From an uncultured Methanomicrobiales archaeon (lineage in GTDB: Archaea > Halobacteriota > Methanomicrobia > Methanomicrobiales > Methanospirillaceae), in contig CAIULN010000027.1 of assembly GCA_903900025.1 (NCBI GenBank), positions 1 through 59,357 of the forward strand: a stretch of DNA of 59,357 nucleotides. Direction: 5' to 3'. The position numbers were made by a program, and so were the translations under genes. Below the pieces are notes generated by a model. It was not told the origin of the DNA and ran no database searches. It worked only from the letters and a program-made list of their open reading frames with translations. Below are positions 51,138 to 59,357 of this stretch, piece after piece (within the stretch, counting starts at the first letter, position 1; each line of letters begins with the position of its first letter).

Positions 51138-51376
51138 TCCGGGAATCTATCCTTGCCGGTGGAATACTGTACGTCATCATTACCACAATCCAGGTACTTG
51201 GGCGACCGTCGATCCTCATGGAGTGTGTTGTGGTCGGGTTTGCCCTCTTTTTTGCGACTGCGTTCTATCTCACGCGCAAAGAGCACACGCTCCATGCATC
51301 GGAGGCGGCGGCGCTCTGGGCAGCCGTCCTCCTCTTCGCTGTCTACGGGATGTTTAAACTCGGGGGTGCGATATGA
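51134..51376 (+). CDS. Eha small membrane subunit, EhaL- (or EhaK-) like
   Basis: An 80-residue protein with three hydrophobic helices and a charged connection YLTRKEHTLHASEAAALWAA. Position before the ehaM gene and length suggest EhaL (DUF2104), with EhaK missing, but the reverse assignment is possible. Confidence 0.65.
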   Translation: MIRESILAGGILYVIITTIQVLGRPSILMECVVVGFALFFATAFYLTRKEHTLHASEAAALWAAVLLFAVYGMFKLGGAI

Positions 51377-51765
51377 GCGGGTGGCTCTACGAACAGGACC
51401 TCATGGTACAGAAATACCACATCCTGATCGCCACAAGGCACGACCGGATTCTTCGCACTATCGCATCTGACGTCGGTATTGGTGTGCAGGAGCTCCGGAA
51501 AACCTTAATTGAGCGTCTTGATATGATCCTGCTGGAAAACCTTCCCGCGCGCTACGAAGCAGCGATAGCAGCAGACCAAAAGGGAGATGACCTGGTTGCA
51601 CTGGCGCTGGGGCGGTATATTTTTTCCACCGGCATCCCGCTCGTGCGAGAGTCGCGGATGGATGAGATCCTCCGGACGACCAAAGAACGGCTGGACCGGG
51701 GAACACCAAGACCGGAAGCGATTGCAGCAGGAAAAGCCCTGATCCGAGAGGCGATCCTGCAATGA
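51373..51765 (+). CDS. ehaM: Eha soluble subunit EhaM
   Basis: A 130-residue cytosolic, all-helical protein, as expected for EhaM (DUF1959). Characteristic segments are QKYHILIATRHDRILRTIAS, GIGVQELRKTLIERLDMILL and LALGRYIFSTGIPLVRESRM. It sits between the membrane subunits and the hydrogenase subunits, overlapping both. Confidence 0.82.
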   Translation: MSGWLYEQDLMVQKYHILIATRHDRILRTIASDVGIGVQELRKTLIERLDMILLENLPARYEAAIAADQKGDDLVALALGRYIFSTGIPLVRESRMDEILRTTKERLDRGTPRPEAIAAGKALIREAILQ

Positions 51766-52217
51766 GCATCCTCCAGAATGTCAAGGATCTTGTGCGGTCG
51801 CGGTCCATCCATGTTAGTTACGTCGATGTCGGCTCGTGCAATGGCTGTGATATCGAAGTGCTTGCATGCCTTGCACCGCGCTATGACATCGAACAGTACG
51901 GTATCTACGTGCACAATAACCCGCGGGAGGCGGATGTGCTCCTTGTCGTTGGTGCCTTCACGCCCGGCTGGGAGGAGAAACTCAAGGGGTTATGGAACAA
52001 GATCCCGGAACCGAAGGCAGCGATTGCTATCGGCAACTGCCCGATCTCCGGCTGCGTCTTTGACAGGAGGGGGTCGTATGTCGACCCGCCGGTAGCAAAA
52101 CATATCCCGATTGCAGCAGAAGTGCCCGGCTGCCCGCCCCGTCCCACTGAAATCCTGCAGGCAATCCTCTCCATCCGCGATTCAGTCTTTGCGGAATGGG
52201 AGGTGAAGCGGAAATGA
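51762..52217 (+). CDS. ehaN: Eha [NiFe] hydrogenase small subunit EhaN
   Basis: A 151-residue electron-transfer subunit like NuoB and EchC. It carries the proximal [4Fe-4S] cluster: CNGCD (Cys26, Cys29), Cys in AIGNCPISGC and the PGCPPRP motif. It is short, with just one cluster, as in Ech/Eha-type enzymes. It would pass electrons from the large subunit toward the polyferredoxin. Its stop overlaps ehaO. Confidence 0.93.
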   Translation: MSILQNVKDLVRSRSIHVSYVDVGSCNGCDIEVLACLAPRYDIEQYGIYVHNNPREADVLLVVGAFTPGWEEKLKGLWNKIPEPKAAIAIGNCPISGCVFDRRGSYVDPPVAKHIPIAAEVPGCPPRPTEILQAILSIRDSVFAEWEVKRK

Positions 52218-53299
52218 AGCGGACGGTGGATGTCAACATACCGCTCGGGCCGGTGCACCCCTGTTTTAAAGAGCCGGTACGGCTGAAGTGCGAGACAAGA
52301 GGTGAACGAGTCATCGGGGTAGAAGTCGAGCTCGGGTACATGAAAAAAGGGATCGAACGGATCATGAAGGGCAGGCCATGGCAGGAAGTGATGTTTCTTG
52401 CAGAACGTGTATGCGGAATCTGCTCGGTGATACACAATATGGTCTTTATTGAAGCCATCGAGAGAATCAGCGGGATTGATGTCCCGAAGCGGGCAGCCTT
52501 CCTCCGTGTCATTGCCAATGAACTTGACCGGATGCAGAGCCATCTCCTTGCCAACTTCTCGTACTGCTACACCATCGAGCACGAGACGCTCGCGATGTAT
52601 CTCCTTGATGTACGGGAACTGGTGATGGACGAGCTCGAGCGCCTGACCGGTGCCCGCGTCACCTGCGCCTATATCATACCCGGTGGTGTCCGGTGCGACA
52701 TCAGGGCAGAAGATCAGGCAACGCTGCGGATTTCCCTTGACAGGATCGAGTCCGACCTTCACCGGTATGCTAAGATGTTTGAGACCGGCCCGATGATCGC
52801 GCTGCGCAGCAAAGGGATTGGCATCCTCACACAGGAATCGGCACGGCGGTCACATGCGGTGGGACCTACTGCACGGGGAAGCGGGATTAATGTTGATATG
52901 CGTACTTTGCACCCGACCTATCAACAACTGGGATTTGTGCCGGTCGTACGCAAAGACTGCGACAACCATGCAAGGATAATGGTGCGGTTCGATGAACTCT
53001 TTGCAAGCATCCGCATCATCCGGCAGTGCCTTGACACGCTCCAAAAGGGCATTATCCGCGGCGGCGGCATCTGTAAAGCAGGGGAGATCCGGTACAGCGG
53101 TGAGGCGCCACGGGGCGAACTTACCTACACGATCAAAACGGATGAATTTGGCAGGATTACCGACATCCAGATCCAGACCCCCTCCATCATGAATATTGAG
53201 GCATGCTGCCACGAGATGATTGTCGGTGTAGACTCAATTGCCGATGTCACATCGACATTTGTTTCGGCAGACCCCTGCATCGCATGCACGGAGCGGTAG
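52214..53299 (+). CDS. ehaO: Eha [NiFe] hydrogenase large subunit EhaO
   Basis: A 361-residue subunit with the Ni-Fe site. The first Cys pair is in RVCGICSVIHN and the second in DPCIACTER at the very end. The protein stops three residues after the last Cys, right at the position where precursor hydrogenases are cut after (H/R). So there is no C-terminal extension and no maturation endopeptidase should be needed. A His/Glu-rich start (PLGPVHPCFKEPVRLKCETR) is family-like. Start ATG 52214 overlaps the EhaN stop. Confidence 0.95.
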   Translation: MKRTVDVNIPLGPVHPCFKEPVRLKCETRGERVIGVEVELGYMKKGIERIMKGRPWQEVMFLAERVCGICSVIHNMVFIEAIERISGIDVPKRAAFLRVIANELDRMQSHLLANFSYCYTIEHETLAMYLLDVRELVMDELERLTGARVTCAYIIPGGVRCDIRAEDQATLRISLDRIESDLHRYAKMFETGPMIALRSKGIGILTQESARRSHAVGPTARGSGINVDMRTLHPTYQQLGFVPVVRKDCDNHARIMVRFDELFASIRIIRQCLDTLQKGIIRGGGICKAGEIRYSGEAPRGELTYTIKTDEFGRITDIQIQTPSIMNIEACCHEMIVGVDSIADVTSTFVSADPCIACTER

Positions 53300-53300
53300 C

Positions 53301-53930
53301 ATGGCAGTCTCTCTCTTCTGGTACATGGTGGAATTTGCGCGGTTCGAATGGATAAAAAAATTTCTTTTTGCAAAGACTGCCCCGCTTATCACCCCGGCGC
53401 ATTTCCGGGGATTCCCGGAACCCACCGGCAAGGCATGCCAGCATGCACTCTTCTGCATGATGGTATGTCCGGCACCGGGTGCAATTGAAGTGCTGCATGA
53501 GGGTGACGGCTGGAAACCGAAAATCCACAAGGGCCACTGCATCCGCTGCGGGCTCTGCGTTGAGGCATGCCCCAATGGTGTACTCCGCAGCGGAAGGGTG
53601 CTCGAAACGATGTGGGACCAGGGCACGTCGCTGCTATTCTCCTTCCGCATCGCCATTGACCCAGACCTGTGCATGGGGTGCGGGAACTGCTGTACGGCAT
53701 GCCCGGTCAACAAGCTTGCTGATGCACAGATGGGAGCCGGGGGGCATTCCGCGACTGATGAGGTCATTATGCGGGTGCAGGGCGGTGATATACTGGTGCT
53801 CCATGAGGAAAAGTGCACCGGCTGCAAGACCTGCGAACAGAGCTGCCCGAACGATGCGATCCGCATTGCCCGCATCCTTGAGGGAATCCAACAACCTATA
53901 CAGAAACCATCTCCGGAGGCAGGGCCATGA
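53301..53930 (+). CDS. ehaP: Polyferredoxin EhaP-like, last eha gene
   Basis: A 209-residue polyferredoxin. Three clear [4Fe-4S] motifs are CIRCGLCVEACP, CMGCGNCCTACP and CTGCKTCEQSCP. A further set of Cys in ACQHALFCMMVCP provides a possible fourth cluster. The N-terminal WYMVEFARFEWIKKFLFAKT resembles NuoI-type adaptors. It would take electrons from EhaN and hand them to ferredoxin or directly to Fwd. Its stop overlaps the fwdD start by four bases (ATGA), which joins the two complexes. Confidence 0.85.
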   Translation: MAVSLFWYMVEFARFEWIKKFLFAKTAPLITPAHFRGFPEPTGKACQHALFCMMVCPAPGAIEVLHEGDGWKPKIHKGHCIRCGLCVEACPNGVLRSGRVLETMWDQGTSLLFSFRIAIDPDLCMGCGNCCTACPVNKLADAQMGAGGHSATDEVIMRVQGGDILVLHEEKCTGCKTCEQSCPNDAIRIARILEGIQQPIQKPSPEAGP

Positions 53931-54316
53931 AGGTCATGATGAACACCGGCCGCACCGTACCCCAGGGGGAATCGGTCGAGCGGAAACACAGTCCCGAGTA
54001 CGAATCGGCAGCATCGGTCTGCTTCATCCACCCGGTGGATATGATGGTGCTCGGGATTGAGGATGGGGCGCATATCCGGCTCTCCGGTTCCGGTGGCAGC
54101 GTTGTGCTCACGGCGGTTGCTTCGGAAACAGTGGAGCAGGGTTCGGTTTTTGTCCCGCTCGGGCCGTTCTCCAACCATATTGTGAGCGGAGAGACGCACT
54201 GCACCGGCATGCCGGACTTCAAATCGACAATGGTAGAGATCATCCCTACAGAGGATCCGGTTCCTTCTGTGGCGGAGCTGATGGAGGCATTGGGCGGGGT
54301 GCGCTATGCTCATTAA
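53927..54316 (+). CDS. fwdD: Formylmethanofuran dehydrogenase subunit D
   Basis: A 129-residue protein of the molybdopterin-dinucleotide-binding fold, which closes over the cofactor of the catalytic subunit B. It opens MKVMMNTGRTVPQGESVERK and has SAASVCFIHPVDMMVLGI and VFVPLGPFSNHI. Whether the metal is W or Mo (Fwd or Fmd) cannot be read from the sequence. It starts the four-gene fwd block and overlaps both ehaP and fwdB. Confidence 0.9.
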   Translation: MKVMMNTGRTVPQGESVERKHSPEYESAASVCFIHPVDMMVLGIEDGAHIRLSGSGGSVVLTAVASETVEQGSVFVPLGPFSNHIVSGETHCTGMPDFKSTMVEIIPTEDPVPSVAELMEALGGVRYAH

Positions 54317-55595
54317 GGATGTCGTATGCCCCTTCTGCGGATGCCTCTGTGATGATCTCGATGTCGAAGTGGAGAACGGCAGAATTATCAGGGTGGACAA
54401 TGCCTGTACGCTCGGCTCAAAAACGATGGTCGGCGATGACCGGCTGAAAGCCCCAATCCGGCGGGACGGTAAAGGCTGGATAGAAACGACCTATGACGCG
54501 GCAATCGAGGAAGCGGCGCAGATCCTGCTCGACGCCGACCGCCCCCTGCTCTACGGGTGGAGCAGGACGCACGGGGAAGCGCAGGGCATCGGGGTGCATC
54601 TTGCGGAGCTGATTGGTGGCGTGGTTGACAACACCTCCACGGTCTGCCATGGTCCTTCCATCCTCGCAATTCAGGAGGTGGGGCATCCGGGCTGCACGCT
54701 GGGGCAGGTGAAGAACCGGGCTGACCTCATCATCTACTGGGGATGCAACCCGATCGATGCGCACCCGCGCCACATGAGCCGGTACACCACGTATGCGACA
54801 GGATTCTTTGTCAAGGATGCACACCGGGACCGCAAAGTGATTGTCGTTGACACACGCCGGAATGAATCTGCCGATGTTGCAACCGAGTTCGTCCAGGTAG
54901 AGCCTGGGGGAGACTACGCGGTACTCTCCGCGCTTCGGGCGATTGTCCGTGGCAGGGGGGACGTCGTGCCCCCCTCGGTATCCGGCGTCTCGAGGGAACA
55001 GCTGGTACGTGTCGCTGAAATGTGCAAGAATGCAAAATTCGGCGCGATTTTCTTTGGGCTCGGGCTCACCATGACTGCAGGCAAGAACAAAAACGTCAGG
55101 AACGCAATTGAGCTCACCGATGAACTGAACCGCCACACCAAGTTCATCATCAGCCCGATGCGGGGTCACGGGAACGTGTACGGGACAAACGAAGTTTTTA
55201 CCTGGATTACGGGGTACCCGTACGCGGTTGATTTCTCACGCGGGATTGCATTCTATAATCCCGGTGAGACAACGGCAATCGACATCCTCCGGCGCGGTGA
55301 ATGCGATGCCTGCCTTGTTGTCGCAAGCGATCCCGCTGCCCATTTCCCGAAGCCGTGTGTTGAACACCTTGCGAGGATCCCGGTTGTCCAGATCGACCCG
55401 CACCCCAACGCGACCACCCACATCTGCCGACTCCAGATCCCCGGTTCAGTTGCAGGTATCGATGCTGCAGGGACTGCCTACCGCATGGATGGCGTACCGA
55501 TCCGATTGAAGGCAATCATTGAGACCGGCGTGCCCAATGATACCGAGATCCTCCAGAGACTTTACAACCGCGTCAGGGAGGCGAAGGGGGAATGA
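54306..55595 (+). CDS. fwdB: Formylmethanofuran dehydrogenase subunit B, catalytic
   Basis: A 429-residue Mo/W-bis-MGD formate-dehydrogenase-like subunit that reduces CO2 to formate inside the complex. An N-terminal [4Fe-4S] site uses CPFCGCLC and Cys34. The metal ligand is Cys114 in STVCHGPS, so this is the Cys form and not the selenocysteine form. Other features are YWGCNPIDAHPRHMSRY and SPMRGHGNVYGTNE. Length is normal. It overlaps fwdD by 11 bases and fwdA by four. Confidence 0.96.
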   Translation: MLIKDVVCPFCGCLCDDLDVEVENGRIIRVDNACTLGSKTMVGDDRLKAPIRRDGKGWIETTYDAAIEEAAQILLDADRPLLYGWSRTHGEAQGIGVHLAELIGGVVDNTSTVCHGPSILAIQEVGHPGCTLGQVKNRADLIIYWGCNPIDAHPRHMSRYTTYATGFFVKDAHRDRKVIVVDTRRNESADVATEFVQVEPGGDYAVLSALRAIVRGRGDVVPPSVSGVSREQLVRVAEMCKNAKFGAIFFGLGLTMTAGKNKNVRNAIELTDELNRHTKFIISPMRGHGNVYGTNEVFTWITGYPYAVDFSRGIAFYNPGETTAIDILRRGECDACLVVASDPAAHFPKPCVEHLARIPVVQIDPHPNATTHICRLQIPGSVAGIDAAGTAYRMDGVPIRLKAIIETGVPNDTEILQRLYNRVREAKGE

Positions 55596-57292
55596 CGGAG
55601 CTTCTCATCAGGAACGCCTGCGTCTTTGACCCCCTCAACGGTATCAGGGGCGATGTCATGGACATCGCTATCCGCGACGGCAGGATCGTCGAATCGGTGC
55701 AGAACAATGCGGATGTAATCGATGCTTCGGGATTCCTGACTCTCCCGGGTGGGATCGATTCTCATTCCCATGTCTGTGGTACCAAGGTGAACTTTGGCAG
55801 GTACATGAGCCCTGAGGATATGCGTGCCGGCAGGACAGCACGGCGCGGCAAGATGCACGTCACATCGGGCTATTACGTACCAACCACCTATGGTAACAGC
55901 TACCGGTACAGCACGATGGGGTACACGACCGTGCTTGAAGGAGCAATGGCACCCCTCGAAGCCCGGCACACGCATGAAGAATTTAACGCCACGCCCCTCC
56001 AGGACATGCTGGCAAACACGCTCTTTGACGGTAACTGGTCGATCATGGAAGCGGTGCATGCTCAGGATGTGAAACGGGCAGCGGCAATCGTTGCATGGAC
56101 TCTTTCCTCTGTCAGGGGTTTTGCCATCAAGCTGACCAATCCCGGAGGGACCGAAGCATGGGGATGGGGCGGGGACCTGACAGGCATACGGGATCCCGTG
56201 CCCAATTTCAACGTGACCCCTGCCGAGATCATCACTACGATGATTGAGGCAAACGAGCTGCTCCACCTCCCCCACTCCGTCCACCTGCACTGCAACAACC
56301 TCGGAAAACCCGGCAACTACGCGACAACGCTGGAAACCTTCGGGCTCGTCCCCGATCTCAATAAAAACAGGCAGACCCTCTATGCGACGCATGTGCAGTT
56401 CCATGCATATGGCGGGTCGACATGGCGGGACATCTGTTCGAAGGCAGACGAGATCACAAAGTCGGTGAATGCCAAACCGCAGATTGTCATGGACATGGGG
56501 CAGATCATGTTTGGCAGGACTATGACGATGACAGCTGATGGGCCCATGGAATTCAACCTCTATTGCCTCCACCACAACAAGTGGAGCAACCACGATGTGG
56601 AGCTGGAAACAGGTTCCGGCATCATCCCCGTCTTATATTCAAAGAAAAGTCTGGTTAACTGTGTCATGTGGGCAATCGGGCTAGAGCTTGCACTTTTAAC
56701 AAAAAACCCGTACCAGTGCCTGCTTGCCACCGATAACCCAAACGGGGCTCCTTTTGTCAAATACCCTGAGATTATCGGGCTTTTGATGAGCAAACGGTAC
56801 CGTGATGAAGAATGTGCGACCCTCCACGACGGCATAGATCAGCGGACCTCAATCAGTTCGATTGACAGGGAGATGGACTGGAACGAGATCGCAATCATCA
56901 CACGGGCAGGGCAGGCAAGGGCGCTCGGCATCGCTGCGCAGGGTAAAGGTCACCTTGCGCCTGGTGCCGAAGCAGATCTGGCGATCTACCCGATACGATG
57001 CGATGACGTCGATCCTGCAACAGAGTACCGCAAAGTTGTTGAGGGTTTTCAGAAGACCCGGTTCACGATCAAGCGTGGGAGGGTAGTCGCCCGAGATGGT
57101 GACGTGATTGTCGATGGCGCTAATACGACGTTCTGGGTTAATCCCACTATCCCGGATGAACATAACGTGGCAAACGACCCTGAGTTTGTAAAAAAATTCG
57201 AAGAGTATTATACCGTACGGATGAGCAATTACCCGGTGCAGGATGTCTACCTCCCACGGGGCAGATGCATTAAGACGGAGGCAGACATATGA
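55592..57292 (+). CDS. fwdA: Formylmethanofuran dehydrogenase subunit A, formyl transfer
   Basis: A 566-residue amidohydrolase-fold subunit with a binuclear zinc site that condenses formate with methanofuran. Ligands seen are GGIDSHSH (His58, His60), the likely carboxylated Lys180 in GFAIKLTNPGG, SVHLHCNNLG and the catalytic-loop ATDNPNGAPF. In the known structure a long tunnel carries formate from B to A. It lies between B and C, overlapping each by four bases. Confidence 0.96.
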   Translation: MTELLIRNACVFDPLNGIRGDVMDIAIRDGRIVESVQNNADVIDASGFLTLPGGIDSHSHVCGTKVNFGRYMSPEDMRAGRTARRGKMHVTSGYYVPTTYGNSYRYSTMGYTTVLEGAMAPLEARHTHEEFNATPLQDMLANTLFDGNWSIMEAVHAQDVKRAAAIVAWTLSSVRGFAIKLTNPGGTEAWGWGGDLTGIRDPVPNFNVTPAEIITTMIEANELLHLPHSVHLHCNNLGKPGNYATTLETFGLVPDLNKNRQTLYATHVQFHAYGGSTWRDICSKADEITKSVNAKPQIVMDMGQIMFGRTMTMTADGPMEFNLYCLHHNKWSNHDVELETGSGIIPVLYSKKSLVNCVMWAIGLELALLTKNPYQCLLATDNPNGAPFVKYPEIIGLLMSKRYRDEECATLHDGIDQRTSISSIDREMDWNEIAIITRAGQARALGIAAQGKGHLAPGAEADLAIYPIRCDDVDPATEYRKVVEGFQKTRFTIKRGRVVARDGDVIVDGANTTFWVNPTIPDEHNVANDPEFVKKFEEYYTVRMSNYPVQDVYLPRGRCIKTEADI

Positions 57293-58065
57293 GAGTGATC
57301 CTGGAGGCAAAGGTGCGGAAAAAACCATTCCTCCCGATTGAGGCGGAATCGATCATTCCACGCAATTTCCTCAAGGGAACAGACCTTGCCGTATATGAGG
57401 GGAACAAGGAGCGCAAACTGGTGGATCTTTTCCGGATCTCTGTTGAAGGGACGGCAGTTACACCTGAAAAAATCGAGGTTGTGTTGAAGGGGGACACATC
57501 AAGGGTTAAACGCATCGGGGAGTACATGGATGCCGGTAAGATTACGATATCTGGTGACGTTGGCATGCACTGCGGCAATTTTATGAGTGGGGGTGATATT
57601 GAGATTCTCGGGAACGCAGATGCATGGCTTGGGCGCGAAATGCGCGGGGGGTACATCCTCTGCCACGGTAACGCCGGCCACTACTGCGCCTCCGGGTACC
57701 GCGGCGAGAAGACCGGAATGCAGGGTGGACGCGTTGAGGTGTTGGGCAACGCCGGAGACTATTGCGCTGAATATCTGACCGGTGGCGAGGTTCACATCCA
57801 TGGCAGCTGCGGAGATATGGCAGGGGTTGAGATGAAAGGGGGGCAATTCATCATTGACGGAGATGCGACGCGCCCGTGCGGGAACATGAAGGATGGGACG
57901 TGCATGATCTTCGGCACGGTTCGCCAGATGCTGCCAACATTTGAGAGAATCGGGACAAAGAAGCTCCCTGACCGGAAGGTCACGGTGACGGTGTATAAGG
58001 GGGACGTCGCGAACCGGGGGAAGGGAATAATGATGGTGAAAGGAACGGGACGATCGGATGAATGA
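57289..58065 (+). CDS. fwdC: Formylmethanofuran dehydrogenase subunit C
   Basis: A 258-residue beta-helix protein. Several repeats of the GNAGxYxxxxMxGG type (GDVGMHCGNFMSGGDIEI; GNADAWLGREMRGGYILC; GNAGDYCAEYLTGGEVHI; GSCGDMAGVEMKGGQFII) are visible, as in FwdC and the glutamate synthase C domain. It bridges A and B. It is the last gene of the eha-fwd series; 138 bases and an apparent change of unit follow. The subunits E, F, G and H of some Fwd enzymes are not here. Confidence 0.95.
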   Translation: MRVILEAKVRKKPFLPIEAESIIPRNFLKGTDLAVYEGNKERKLVDLFRISVEGTAVTPEKIEVVLKGDTSRVKRIGEYMDAGKITISGDVGMHCGNFMSGGDIEILGNADAWLGREMRGGYILCHGNAGHYCASGYRGEKTGMQGGRVEVLGNAGDYCAEYLTGGEVHIHGSCGDMAGVEMKGGQFIIDGDATRPCGNMKDGTCMIFGTVRQMLPTFERIGTKKLPDRKVTVTVYKGDVANRGKGIMMVKGTGRSDE

Positions 58066-58203
58066 AAAATGCGCGTTTTCCATGCGTATAATCTTTCCAG
58101 AGTACTGCATCCATCATTTTGTCTGCTGTGGTCTCCGCAGGATATGTGCACCTTCTGTTTTAATCTTGGTGGAGCACTAACGTTTTGGGCATAGCGGTGA
58201 GCA

Positions 58204-59357
58204 ATGGCAGAGATCAAAATCGTCGGGACGGCACACGTATCGCAGCAAAGCATTGATGATGTGCGCGCAGCGATTGAAGAATTCCATCCTGATGTTGTTG
58301 CCATCGAACTTGATCCTGCCCGGTATGCAGCCCTGAAGAAAAAAGCGCAGGCTCCTTCTGTTAACGATCTCCTTGAGGTAAAAAATTTCAACACAATCCT
58401 TGTCCAGTGGCTGCTCGCATACCTCCAGCGCAAGATCGGCGTTGATGTCGGTGTTGAGCCCGGGGCTGAAATGAAGGCGGCCATAGAAGAATCGGAACAG
58501 CGGAATATCCCTGTTGCCCTTGTTGACCGGGACATCCGTCTCACCCTTCTGCGCTTCTGGAAATCGCTGGGAATTATTGAAAAGATAAAAATGCTCTATG
58601 CACTGATCGTTTCGATTGCCGAATTGGACAATGTTGAGAAAATTGATATTGAATCACTCAAACAGCAGAGCGTAATCGATGCAGTCATGGAAGAATTCCG
58701 TAAATTCTCCCCAAACGGTGCACGGGCACTTATAGATGAGCGTGACGCCTTCATCGCCCACCAGATCCTTGTGCTAAAAAACCAGAGGCCAGACGGTCGA
58801 ATCCTCGCAGTTGTCGGTGCCGGGCACATGCAGGGTATATCGATATATCTCGACAAGCCCGAAACGCTCCCTCCATTTGACTCCCTCATTCGGGAGCCGA
58901 CGTCATTTCCCTGGGGGAAGGTGGTCGGTTTTGCTGTGACCGTCCTTTTCTTATTCCTTCTTGCGGCGATAGCATTCTCGGGCGTGGGACTCAATATGCT
59001 GCTCTATGCCCTGTTCTTCTGGGTCATTATCCACGGTGTGCTTTCATCTTTATTTACGCTTGCCGCAGGCGGGCACCCATACTCAGCAGCGACCTGTTTT
59101 GGTGTATCGTGGCTTACGGCGTTAAATCCCGGATTCCCCTTCTTCCATGCCGGCTGGATTGCAGCATATGTGGAAGCAAAAGTAAGAAAGCCTCCGGTTT
59201 CGGATTTCCGGAAAATCTATGAAGCGGAGACGTTTACTGATATGGCACGGATCCCGCTTTTCAAAGTCGTCCTTGTCGCGGCTCTGGCAAACCTCGGAAG
59301 TTTTCTTGGCTCTATCCTGTATTTTATCTTCATTTTTCCGGTGCTTGGGATCGACCC
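58204..59357 (+). CDS. TraB/PrgY-family membrane protein, 3' end beyond the window
   Basis: A 384-residue partial protein, open at the window's end. The N-terminal TraB domain has the GTAHVS motif, then VVAIELDPARY and VVGAGHMQGI near residue 200, which resemble a TIKI-type metallopeptidase-like fold. Four to five membrane helices follow from about residue 235. In archaea the role is not established; PrgY in enterococci controls a pheromone. Start ATG 58204 lies 138 bases after fwdC. The gene is cut off, so its C-terminus cannot be judged. Confidence 0.88.
   Translation, partial: MAEIKIVGTAHVSQQSIDDVRAAIEEFHPDVVAIELDPARYAALKKKAQAPSVNDLLEVKNFNTILVQWLLAYLQRKIGVDVGVEPGAEMKAAIEESEQRNIPVALVDRDIRLTLLRFWKSLGIIEKIKMLYALIVSIAELDNVEKIDIESLKQQSVIDAVMEEFRKFSPNGARALIDERDAFIAHQILVLKNQRPDGRILAVVGAGHMQGISIYLDKPETLPPFDSLIREPTSFPWGKVVGFAVTVLFLFLLAAIAFSGVGLNMLLYALFFWVIIHGVLSSLFTLAAGGHPYSAATCFGVSWLTALNPGFPFFHAGWIAAYVEAKVRKPPVSDFRKIYEAETFTDMARIPLFKVVLVAALANLGSFLGSILYFIFIFPVLGID

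Noticed and set aside
55562-56593. 343-codon minus-strand frame over fwdA
   Set aside because: Shadow of fwdA; no motif and no promoter.

Overview
The window reads as the chromosome of a hydrogenotrophic methanogenic archaeon. It carries formylmethanofuran dehydrogenase, an Eha-type energy-converting hydrogenase, an archaellum operon, PAN proteasomal ATPases, aIF5A, pelota, RqcH and ABCE1. Archaeal TATA boxes and Shine-Dalgarno sites (GGTG/GGAGG) precede many genes. Eha, a euryarchaeal archaellum (ArlCDE, CheF) and surface proteins with PKD and beta-propeller repeats together suggest the order Methanomicrobiales, probably a Methanoregula-like organism. The taxon is inferred; no database search was possible.

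Layout. 1-1.5 kb: the end of a methyltransferase-like gene and an isoprenylcysteine-methyltransferase-like membrane protein, flanked by poly-G/poly-C hairpins and a possible decayed gene. 1.6-5.3 kb: MBF1 divergent from a first PAN ATPase, an unknown gene, then a second PAN ATPase in the opposite orientation. 5.3-9.4 kb: housekeeping genes (aconitase-X small subunit, lipoprotein, B12-radical SAM protein, phosphoesterase, CYTH protein, FKBP). 9.4-12.5 kb: a region with clustered palindromes and a large secreted protein. 12.5-17.7 kb: a ribosome-rescue island (pelota-RqcH divergent from an EMC6-like protein and ABCE1). 19-31 kb: the archaellum locus, read leftward. It holds archaellin arlB, then arlCDE, arlG, several arlF-like genes, a truncated arlH copy, arlH, arlI, arlJ, a membrane protein and cheF. 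A 1.26-kb gene-poor gap separates arlB from the rest.

31-42 kb: a membrane-anchored protein, agmatinase beside aIF5A, an inositol-phosphatase-family gene beside NAD kinase, a DUF169 protein, an ACT-domain protein with homoserine dehydrogenase and an HTH/TiaS-like protein, a membrane iron-sulfur protein with a cupin, tRNA-Leu(UAG), and an AI-2E-family permease. 42-46.5 kb: a large propeller/PKD surface protein next to a calpain-like cysteine peptidase. 46.5-47.1 kb: small or broken ORFs.

47.15-58.07 kb is the most striking part. One tightly overlapping gene series runs through the membrane and hydrogenase subunits of Eha (ehaB to ehaP) and continues without a gap into fwdD, fwdB, fwdA and fwdC. 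This puts the ion-gradient-driven supplier of reduced ferredoxin and its consumer, the CO2-fixing first enzyme of methanogenesis, in one apparent transcription unit. The window ends inside a TraB-family membrane protein gene.

Main candidates for a second look are the eha-fwd operon, the duplicated arlF/arlH block with a dead Walker A motif and an apparent ACG start, the pelota-RqcH/ABCE1 island, the PAN pair, the archaeal calpain, and several small genes or structured intergenic regions.
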